A stretch of 41,556 nucleotides of DNA from Candidatus Lustribacter telmatis (GTDB lineage: Bacteria > Vulcanimicrobiota > Vulcanimicrobiia > Vulcanimicrobiales > Vulcanimicrobiaceae): the NCBI GenBank assembly GCA_003164045.1, contig PLRU01000101.1, positions 85,127 through 126,682 of the forward strand. Reading direction: 5' to 3'. A program made the translations under genes and the position numbers. Shown here piece after piece: positions 32,442-38,657 of this stretch; positions within the stretch are counted from its first letter, which is position 1, and each line of letters starts with the position of its first letter. The notes under the pieces were generated by a model, which was not told the origin of the DNA, searched no databases, and saw nothing but the letters and a program-made list of their open reading frames with translations.

Positions 32442-34103
32442 TTGCTGCCTGAACGCGACTCGCTCGAAGTCGACGTCCTGTTCGTGGGCGGCGGCCCGGC
32501 GAGTCTCGCCGGAGCGATCCGCTTGGGGCAACTCGCAAAAGACACCGGCCGCGAGCTCTCAATCATGGTGATCGAGAAGGGTGGCGAGATAGGAAGCCAC
32601 GGGCTCTCTGGAGCCGTCGTCGATCCGAAGTCGCTGCACGAGCTTTTCCCAGGCGAGGACGTAACCGGTGGCCTCGATGCGCCCGTCAGCGGCGATGAGA
32701 TGTGGTTTCTTACCGCCGGCGGCAAGATCAAAGCGCCGTTCATGCCGCCTGTCCTAAACAATCATGGGAAATACGTCGCCTCGCTCAACCGACTCACCAA
32801 ATGGCTCGGCGAAAAGGCGGAGGCGGGCGGCGCCGATGTGTTCCCGGCATTTCCGGGCCAGGAGTTGTTGTGGGACGGGGACCGCGTCGTGGGCGTGCGC
32901 GTCGGCGATAAAGGCGTCGCCGCCGACGGCAGCCACAAGCCGAACTACGAACCGGGCCCCGACCTCATGGCGAAAGTCGTCGTGCTTGGTGAGGGCCCGC
33001 GCGGAACGTTAGCCAAAACGGCGATCGCGAAGCTTGGACTCGATCGCGATCGCGATCCGCAAGTCTACGCCGTCGGCATTAAAGAATTGTGGCAGGTTCC
33101 GCCCGGACGGCTCGCGCCGGGCCATGTGATCCACACCCTCGGCGCTCCATTGCCGTCCGATACGTTCGGCGGCGGGTGGATCTATGCGATGAACGGCGAT
33201 GTCATCGACATCGGGCTCGTAACGGGGCTCGATTACGCCGATCCGACGACCGATCCGCACAATCTCTTTCAGCAGATGAAGCTCTTGCCCGCGATCCGCC
33301 CGCTGCTCGAGGGCGGCAAGATGATCAAATACGGCGCGAAGGCGATTCCCGAAGGCGGCTTGCACGCCATGCCGCGCCTTTACGCCGATGGCTTGTGCTT
33401 GATCGGCGATTCCGCCGGTTTCCTCAACGGCCTCCGGCTCAAGGGCATTCACCTCGCGATCAAATCGGGTATGCTCGCCGCCGAAGCGATCTTCGAGGCG
33501 CTTGCGCAAGATCGCAGCGACGCCGCCGCGTTATCCGCCTACGAGCAGAAGTTCCGCGCGTCGTGGGCGTTTAGCGAACTGCACGCCGCCCGCAACTTTC
33601 ACGCCGGCTTCAAGAACGGACTCTTCGGCGGTATGCTCAACGCCGCTCTCGGAACGTTGACCGGTGGCCGCGGTTTCGGCTTACACGACAAGCTCTCGGG
33701 GCACGAGGGTTACGCGCGCATGCGAAAACGCGATGCGGTCGCGTCGCGTGCGCTCGAACGCCGCGTGCAGCCTGACAACGCGCTGACCTTCGACAAGGTC
33801 ACCGACGTGTTCAACAGCGGGACGATGCACGACGAGAACCAGCCGGCGCATCTCCACGTGGCGGACACTACGATCTGCGCTGAGCGCTGCACGGTTGAAT
33901 TCGGCAATCCCTGTCAGTACTTTTGCCCTGCCGCGGTCTACGAGCCCCACTTCGAGAAAAAGGACGGCACGGTCGAAGGTCACCTCCAGATCAACTTCGC
34001 CAATTGCGTGCACTGCAAGACCTGCGACATCATGGACCCCTATCAAATCATCACATGGGTCCCTCCGCAAGGCGGCGAAGGTCCCGTTTACAGCGGTATG
34101 TAG
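32442..34103 (+). CDS. Electron transfer flavoprotein:ubiquinone oxidoreductase (ETF-QO)
   Basis: 553 aa from the TTG at 32442, 4 bp after the dehydrogenase stop; the frame is open from 32373, but that part overlaps the previous gene. The FAD motif G-G-G-P-A-S-L-A-G-A is at the start, the quinone-binding and middle domain contains K-G-I-H-L-A-I-K-S-G, and the C-terminal 4Fe-4S ferredoxin domain has cysteines in C-A-E-R-C-T, N-P-C, and C-V-H-C-K-T-C-D. It is of full family length. It accepts electrons from reduced ETF and reduces ubiquinone at the membrane. No etfAB genes are seen, so ETF is encoded elsewhere. Confidence 0.95.
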   Translation: MLPERDSLEVDVLFVGGGPASLAGAIRLGQLAKDTGRELSIMVIEKGGEIGSHGLSGAVVDPKSLHELFPGEDVTGGLDAPVSGDEMWFLTAGGKIKAPFMPPVLNNHGKYVASLNRLTKWLGEKAEAGGADVFPAFPGQELLWDGDRVVGVRVGDKGVAADGSHKPNYEPGPDLMAKVVVLGEGPRGTLAKTAIAKLGLDRDRDPQVYAVGIKELWQVPPGRLAPGHVIHTLGAPLPSDTFGGGWIYAMNGDVIDIGLVTGLDYADPTTDPHNLFQQMKLLPAIRPLLEGGKMIKYGAKAIPEGGLHAMPRLYADGLCLIGDSAGFLNGLRLKGIHLAIKSGMLAAEAIFEALAQDRSDAAALSAYEQKFRASWAFSELHAARNFHAGFKNGLFGGMLNAALGTLTGGRGFGLHDKLSGHEGYARMRKRDAVASRALERRVQPDNALTFDKVTDVFNSGTMHDENQPAHLHVADTTICAERCTVEFGNPCQYFCPAAVYEPHFEKKDGTVEGHLQINFANCVHCKTCDIMDPYQIITWVPPQGGEGPVYSGM

Positions 34104-34405
34104 CGCGTGAGTCCTAACCAGCTAGGGCAAGCCATCTTCTCGCTCAGCCCACATAAGGAAAGGCGTATCAGCGATGTCGCGCGCGGTCACGTCCTCTTAT
34201 TCATGATGGGTACAATGCGCGTGTCAAATCGCGAGAGTTCAGCGAGAGGATCCGCGGCAGATGTTTCGAGATTTTGGAATGCTCGAGCGCAGATGAAGAA
34301 GATTGCCGACGATTCGAGCACGCCAAGAGTTTTGCGCGGGCTCGAGCTTCTCATAGAAATCTCCTGCGAAGCCCCACTAGCACAACAGCAACGCCGTCGT
34401 GTTAC
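34104..34405. other. Gene-poor gap with no certain feature
   Basis: A gap of 302 bp between the convergent ETF-QO and binding-protein genes. An open frame (34107-34538, plus) crosses it and then runs antisense to the binding-protein gene. A stretch near 34315-34360 reads S-T-P-R-V-L-R-G-L-E-L-L-I-E-I, which recalls the first helix of IclR-family regulators, but no rest of such a gene follows. No terminator hairpin with a T-run was found. Confidence 0.4.
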
Positions 34406-35584
34406 CTACCTGGAGCTTCGCAGCGGCGCTCCGGCCGGGCCGCTCTCGCCAACCCACGAACCCTTTGCGGCGTCCCACCGTACGACGTATGCAGCCTCAA
34501 GTCCCAAGCCTCGCTGCGGATACTTCACGAAGTCATAGGGCCCGTTCACGCCGACGAAATTCTTCAAACCGCTGATGTAGGTTCGCAGTTGTTGCGGCGT
34601 GGCATCGGGTCCAATCTTACGCAGCGCCGCAACCAGAATCATGGCCGGATCCCACGCCGTCGTGGCGAGATACGTCGGGCGAAGCTTGTCTGCAGCGAGC
34701 GCCTTCGTGTAGGAGTCGATTGCCTTTAGCGTTGCGCTGTCGGTAACCACATTTTGCGCGAGGCTCGCGATCCCGGGGAAAAGTAAATCTTTCGGCAAGA
34801 AAGACGCGTATTGGCGCATCTGTGCATAGGTTGCGTTTGCGGTCGTCGTGAGAATGGGGGCATCGATGCCCGCCTCGTTCGCGCCGCGCAGGAGCGTTCC
34901 GACCGGTGTTCCGGAACTCCAAGCGATAAGCACTTGCGGGTTGGCGGACTTTACTTTGGCCATCTGCGCGCTTACCGAGACGTCGGTCGGATTGAAATGC
35001 TCGCTGTCCACCAGCTTGATGTCACGATTCTCGGGCAGCGCGAAGGTAGCTTGGAACGACTTCTCCGCATCTTGGCCGCTGGCATCAGTCGAAGTGAAAA
35101 GGGCAATTGAGTGAAGCCCACGCTCGCGCAGCCAGCGTATTGTCGCAGTTGTGAGATCACGTGTCGAGACGTTCGAGGAGAAGACGAACGTGCCGTCGTC
35201 GGGATGATAGCCCGGCGACATGCAATAGACGAGCGGCCCGTCTTTTGCCAGTGGCGCGATTGCGCTACAGGCAGCGACGAGCGACGAACCAAGAATTATT
35301 GGAACGTGCTTTGCGATCAATCCGTTCGCGAGTTGCAACGCGACCTGCGGACTCGTCTGGTCGTCTGACAACACGAATTTCAGTGGACGACCTTTGATGC
35401 CCCCGGTCTTATTGACGGAGTCTTGTAACGCCATGAGGGCGCCTGATTCTTCCTGTCCGACAAACGTTCCACCGCCAGTCAGCGGCAAGATGACGTTGAT
35501 CTCATACGGGTCTGCTGCGAACGCCTGACCTGTGCCGAGGACGACGCATGCAAGAATCGATGCAAATGCCTTTGAAAGCCTCAC
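34406..35584 (-). CDS. ABC transporter substrate-binding protein, Liv type (Peripla_BP_6)
   Basis: 392 aa from the GTG at 35582-35584, which forms a GTGA overlap with the Rieske stop and has AGAGGG about 9 nt upstream; a longer ATG start at 35614 would spoil the signal peptide. The signal is V-R-L-S-K-A-F-A-S-I-L-A-C-V-V-L-G-T-G-Q-A-F-A, and the mature part starts A-D-P-Y-E-I-N-V-I-L-P-L-T-G. It lacks nearby permeases, like the protein at 9120, to which it is distantly related. Third gene of the IclR-Rieske operon, so it likely binds the Rieske substrate. Confidence 0.9.
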   Translation of the reverse strand: MRLSKAFASILACVVLGTGQAFAADPYEINVILPLTGGGTFVGQEESGALMALQDSVNKTGGIKGRPLKFVLSDDQTSPQVALQLANGLIAKHVPIILGSSLVAACSAIAPLAKDGPLVYCMSPGYHPDDGTFVFSSNVSTRDLTTATIRWLRERGLHSIALFTSTDASGQDAEKSFQATFALPENRDIKLVDSEHFNPTDVSVSAQMAKVKSANPQVLIAWSSGTPVGTLLRGANEAGIDAPILTTTANATYAQMRQYASFLPKDLLFPGIASLAQNVVTDSATLKAIDSYTKALAADKLRPTYLATTAWDPAMILVAALRKIGPDATPQQLRTYISGLKNFVGVNGPYDFVKYPQRGLGLEAAYVVRWDAAKGSWVGESGPAGAPLRSSR

Positions 35585-36831
35585 GCGAGGCTGCCCTCTA
35601 AAACATGCTGCCATGACTCATCTTTCTGAATAACGAATTGCCCGCTTCTCAACGAGCCGAACGGTATGGCCGAGGTCACGCCGATGGGATCGTCGCCCTG
35701 CATCGTCCGCCGCACCGATTCAAGCAATCGCCGGCGGACGCGCGTGATGGCGCGATCGGATTGCCCCAGATGCTCGTCGGTCCGATCGGCAATGGCGCCC
35801 ATGCTTTCCGAACAGGCGGCGTCTTGATGAATGAAACCACGTATGCCGGTCCAATTTCCCGCTCGCATCGCGGCGCGGTCTTGCAAGTAGCGATTCATTG
35901 GTTGTCCGAGGCGGAACCATTCCGAATCGAGATCGATGCCGGGAACTGCGACGTTCTCTTCTCTGATCGCATGTGTGGACAGCGGTGACCCGTCTTGGCC
36001 TACGAACACCGAGTACATCATCGTACGCTCGTCGTCGACGGGAACAAAAAGCGCTGCCAAATACGGTTGTTGCCGCTCTTCCGGCCTTGGAATCATCGAG
36101 ATGAACGGAAACGCCCATAGCGTTACGCGGACGTATTTCTTCGTGTCGGGATTTGAGTTTGGGGTGCGGACGGCCGCATAACGGAATCCATAGTCCGTAT
36201 CTTCGACTTCCATCCGCGGCGACGTATCGGTGGAGACCGAAGTGCGCTTCTCCCAATCCATGACGGTGCCGCGGTGCAGAAACCACGAGTGCGAAGAGTC
36301 GATCGATCCCTCGAGCGCCTGCAGATAGTTCGCACGCTGCCCAACTTTCACCAGAGCGCGCGTTTCCGCCGGAGCCGTTATCCAGTCATATTGCGGAAAG
36401 ACCGGTTCTTTATCGGCCGGTCCCAGATACGACCAGATAATGCCCCCGGCCTCGCGAGTCGGGTAGCCTTGATTGCGTAGCTTGCTGAGAAACGTCGACC
36501 CCGGTGGTTCGCTCGGCATATCGATGCACGCGCCGGTTCTATCGAATTTCCACCCGTGATAGATGCACCGCAACCCGCCTTCTTCGTTTCGCCCAATGGC
36601 GAGCGATGCGCGCCGATGCGGACAGCCCTCGCGCAGAACGCCGACGCCGCCGAACGAGTCGCGAAAGACAACGAGCCGCTCTCCGAGTACCGTCGAGGTG
36701 ACCGGGTCGCCGTCGGGCTCGGCGACCTCTTCGGCAAGACAAATCGGCATCCAATAGCGCCGCATCATGTCGCCCATCGGCGTGTCGCGGCCGATGCGCG
36801 TCAACAGCTCATTGTCGGCTTCAGAGAGCAT
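35581..36831 (-). CDS. Rieske non-haem iron oxygenase alpha subunit
   Basis: 416 aa. Rieske ligands C70, H72, C89 and H92 (C-P-H-R-R ... C-I-Y-H-G-W-K-F-D); iron site D178, H181 and H186 (S-I-D-S-S-H-S-W-F-L-H). The C-terminal block M-G-A-I-A-D-R-T-D-E-H-L-G-Q-S-D is shared with the other three Rieske proteins. It differs from the tandem pair by K-F-D after the Rieske H-G-W and by the substrate loop, and is nearer to phthalate 4,5-dioxygenase-like proteins. It overlaps the IclR gene by 11 bp upstream. No reductase is in the operon. Confidence 0.93.
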   Translation of the reverse strand: MLSEADNELLTRIGRDTPMGDMMRRYWMPICLAEEVAEPDGDPVTSTVLGERLVVFRDSFGGVGVLREGCPHRRASLAIGRNEEGGLRCIYHGWKFDRTGACIDMPSEPPGSTFLSKLRNQGYPTREAGGIIWSYLGPADKEPVFPQYDWITAPAETRALVKVGQRANYLQALEGSIDSSHSWFLHRGTVMDWEKRTSVSTDTSPRMEVEDTDYGFRYAAVRTPNSNPDTKKYVRVTLWAFPFISMIPRPEERQQPYLAALFVPVDDERTMMYSVFVGQDGSPLSTHAIREENVAVPGIDLDSEWFRLGQPMNRYLQDRAAMRAGNWTGIRGFIHQDAACSESMGAIADRTDEHLGQSDRAITRVRRRLLESVRRTMQGDDPIGVTSAIPFGSLRSGQFVIQKDESWQHVLEGSLA

Positions 36832-37669
36832 GGCGTGCTTTCGCTTTCTTCACGGCTGGAATTGACCGGGAGGGAGCCGCTCTGCGCGGAGCGGGAGCGC
36901 CGAGCTTTTCAGAAATTGTGTTCGTCGCGTCTAGGAGGGCGTCGAGTTTCGCGCGATCGACGTCGGTATCGAACGTCTTGTCGTTGCCGACGATCGTAAT
37001 GACGGCCGTCGTCGCGCCCTCGTAATCAAAAATCGGCGCAGCGACGCCGTGAAAGCCCTCGACGGCCGTACCGCTGCCGACCGCGAATCCGTCATCGCGA
37101 ACGATTTTCAGAAGAGCGCGGGCTTGCGCGACGGACGTGCCGTACCACTTGTCGCGCGGTGTCGCTTCGTCCACGCCCCGCTGCAGCAATTCGTCCGTGG
37201 CATTGTCGGGCAGCCACGCGATCAGTGCGCGGCCAGTTGCGGACAGTATTTTCAGCGTCGCGCCCACGCGTATCTCGAGCGGCGACCAGCGCTTGCCTTC
37301 GACTCGCGAAAGAATCGTCGGGCCGCCGGATCCCCAGACGCTGAGAAACACGGCCTCACCCGTCGCTTCGCGTAGATCGAACATGGACGCGCGCGCCAAT
37401 TGCGTGACGTCAATCTGGAGAAGTGCCGCCATCCCGAAACGGATTGCGGCAGGGCCAAATTCGTAGTGTCCGCCCACAGCGGCTTGCGAAACGAGGCCCA
37501 CGCGCACGAGGCTTGTCAGGTAAAAGTGAGCTTTGCTCGGACTCATGCCGGCAGCTGAAGCCAGGTCTTTTAGGCTCAATCCACCGCCGGAGTGTTCGAG
37601 CGCTTCAAGCAAGCGATAGCCGTGCTCGATGGACTGGATGCCCTTCGAAGCGCTTTCAGATTTAACCAT
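36821..37669 (-). CDS. IclR-family transcriptional regulator
   Basis: 282 aa from the ATG at 37667-37669; an upstream in-frame start at 37702 would lie inside the promoter. N-terminal winged helix (about 8-65: G-I-Q-S-I-E-H-G-Y-R-L-L-E-A-L and L-S-L-K-D-L-A-S-A-A-G-M-S-P-S-K-A-H), then the IclR effector domain (about 85-260), with G-T-A-V-E-G-F-H-G-V-A-A-P-I-F-D near its end. The family responds to aromatic acids and often represses its own gene. It is the first gene of the IclR-Rieske-binding protein operon, and its start codon follows the predicted transcription start by only about 5 nt. Confidence 0.92.
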   Translation of the reverse strand: MVKSESASKGIQSIEHGYRLLEALEHSGGGLSLKDLASAAGMSPSKAHFYLTSLVRVGLVSQAAVGGHYEFGPAAIRFGMAALLQIDVTQLARASMFDLREATGEAVFLSVWGSGGPTILSRVEGKRWSPLEIRVGATLKILSATGRALIAWLPDNATDELLQRGVDEATPRDKWYGTSVAQARALLKIVRDDGFAVGSGTAVEGFHGVAAPIFDYEGATTAVITIVGNDKTFDTDVDRAKLDALLDATNTISEKLGAPAPRRAAPSRSIPAVKKAKARHAL

Positions 37670-37672
37670 ATT

Positions 37673-37709
37673 GAATGCAGATAATATAGCTGCATTCGGC
37701 ATTCGTCAA
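37673..37709 (-). promoter_or_regulatory. IclR promoter with overlapping 25-bp palindromic operator
   Basis: On the minus strand TTGACG (37704-37709) and TATTAT (37681-37686) are spaced by 17 bp, a strong sigma70-type promoter. The perfect 8-bp arms GAATGCAG (37673-37680) and CTGCATTC (37690-37697), 9 bp apart, span the spacer, the -10 and the expected start near 37674. A repressor bound here would block transcription, so autorepression by IclR is likely. The predicted leader is about 5 nt with no ribosome site, so the mRNA is probably leaderless. Confidence 0.7.
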
Positions 37710-38170
37710 GCCGCACGGGCGCGAAAATCACCGAAATGCCTCGCGAACGAATATGGACCGGGCAAGATGTCGTCGATTCCCGGACGGTCCCGTGCGCCGA
37801 GGCGGCGGAGGCTGGCCGTGCGGGATTTTCGATCTTTCTGCCAGGTGGTCAAGCCCGCTCCATCGCGTGGATCGTGCCGCCGACGGACGCGATGGCTTGA
37901 TCGCGCCCGCGAAGCAGTGAAGGGCTAAATCTTCGTACGATTCGAGTAGGCGCGCTGAGATGCCGTTGAAAGTGAGCCGCTTGTATTTGCGGAAGCCGGC
38001 CTTTTCGGCAAGGCGGCGGCTATCATTTGCGATCGGGTTGGGCAAGCGTGCCATAGGTCCGCTTCCGAGCGGGCACGCGGCCACGTAGATGTGCTGGTAC
38101 AGGAGACCAATACCGATCTTCGTGCCACCTTGTGGCCAAATATGTGACCATTTCCGCCACCGAAAAAATG
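37710..38170. other. Gene-poor region with an unassigned open frame
   Basis: No recognisable gene. On the minus strand a frame is open from about 38183 down to 37728 (about 150 codons; possible starts GTG 38084 and others) and includes G-F-R-K-Y-K-R-L-T-F-N-G-I-S-A-R-L-L-E-S-Y-E. It matches no family I know, its end is rich in Pro and Arg, and no ribosome site was found. It could be the relic of a gene broken when the element to the right was inserted. Confidence 0.25.
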
Positions 38171-38174
38171 AAAA

Positions 38175-38192
38175 AGCCCGCGGTTACGGGCT
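38175..38192 (-). terminator. Rho-independent terminator following the tRNA 3' remnant
   Basis: Arms AGCCCG (38175-38180) and CGGGCT (38187-38192) with a six-base loop, followed on the minus strand by a run of five T. It lies 18 bp after the end of the tRNA-like sequence on the same strand, where a tRNA gene usually has its terminator. Confidence 0.75.
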
Positions 38193-38210
38193 CTTTCACT
38201 TGCTAAAATT

Positions 38211-38230
38211 TAGCCCCAACGGGATTCGAA
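38211..38230 (-). other. Displaced tRNA 3' end: probable attachment site of an integrated element
   Basis: The minus strand of 38211-38230 (plus strand TAGCCCCAACGGGATTCGAA) reads as the T loop (TTCGAAT), the 3' half of the T stem (CCCGT) and the 3' acceptor strand plus discriminator of a tRNA. The 5' half of the T stem, which should be ACGGG, is replaced by an unrelated sequence, so the tRNA is cut at the T loop, the usual crossover point for tyrosine recombinases. A terminator follows in the right place. The original chromosome is therefore on the low-coordinate side and the inserted element on the high side. ACTTGCTA occurs at 38198-38205 and 38230-38237, on either side of the core. Confidence 0.6.
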
Positions 38231-38302
38231 CTTGCTAGAAGGGGTGTCGCCAGATGTCGCACCCTCAAAAACAAAGGCGTTTTCGTCATTTCGTGTCGCC
38301 GA

Positions 38303-38346
38303 GTTCTACCAATTATCGCCAGTTAGGTAGAACTTTGGGTAGAACA
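38303..38346. repeat. GGTAGAAC repeat cluster beside the attachment site
   Basis: AGTTCTACC (38303-38311) and GGTAGAACT (38327-38335) are perfect inverted repeats 15 bp apart. GGTAGAAC appears again at 38339-38346, exactly 12 bp after the previous copy. Clusters of this kind near an att site are typical of arm-type sites for integrase or excisionase. GTGTCGCC is also repeated at 38244-38251 and 38294-38301. Confidence 0.55.
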
Positions 38347-38514
38347 TACTGGCAAGGTCAAAGGCTGACCACGCCCTCTGTTCGTACGGCGGTGCCCTAG
38401 AGCCGCTAACGCCGTCCGCAGTTCTTGAGGTCGTACTACCGTAAGCTGCCGCAGTGGGGCTAGCAGCACTCCGTCGCGGTGGTGGAGTGCATGTTCGCTC
38501 AATTCGCTAATCAT
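38323..38514 (-). CDS. Possible small hypothetical protein
   Basis: A 63-aa frame starting with ATG at 38512-38514 (M-I-S-E-L-S-E-H-A-L-H-H-R-D-G-V-L-L). The first 40 residues have a protein-like mix (helical, with L-R-Q-L-T-V-V-R-P-Q-E-L-R-T-A-L), while the end runs into the GGTAGAAC repeats. AAAGG is 14 nt upstream, too far for a good ribosome site. Not recognised; it may be chance. Confidence 0.2.
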   Translation of the reverse strand: MISELSEHALHHRDGVLLAPLRQLTVVRPQELRTALAALGHRRTNRGRGQPLTLPVCSTQSST

Positions 38515-38530
38515 AGCGAGTAAGCGAAAC
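38493..38530. repeat. Nested inverted repeat upstream of the GHKL ATPase gene
   Basis: TTCGCT occurs at 38494-38499 and 38503-38508; the complementary AGCGA is at 38515-38519 and AGCGAA at 38523-38528. This builds a two-step hairpin, followed by CCTTTTTTG (to 38538), so it could be a terminator for rightward transcription entering the ATPase gene or an operator with paired half sites. A possible -35 TTGACC is at 38536-38541, without a convincing -10. Confidence 0.4.
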
Positions 38531-38657
38531 CTTTTTTGACCGCCGCGGGTTGCATAGCGTACCTAGTCGATGGGGCGGAACGGTCGGGAGACCTATCCGA
38601 ACCTCCCCGGGCTGCTGGGACTCTCGCCCTCACGGGCTATGAACAAGGTAAAACAAT

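Noticed and set aside
34107..34538. Plus-strand open frame (143 codons) after ETF-QO
   Set aside because: No ribosome site, no family motif beyond a weak IclR-like helix, and the second half is antisense to the binding protein.
37728..38140. Insertion sequence or transposase between the IclR gene and the tRNA remnant
   Set aside because: No transposase motif, terminal inverted repeats or target duplication could be found; the open frame there matches no family I know.
38211..38290. Intact tRNA gene on the minus strand
   Set aside because: Only the T loop and 3' strands fit; the T stem cannot pair with the bases before it, and no anticodon or D arm was found.
38303..38346. CRISPR array
   Set aside because: The repeats are only 8-9 bp and one is inverted; there are no regular spacers and no cas genes.
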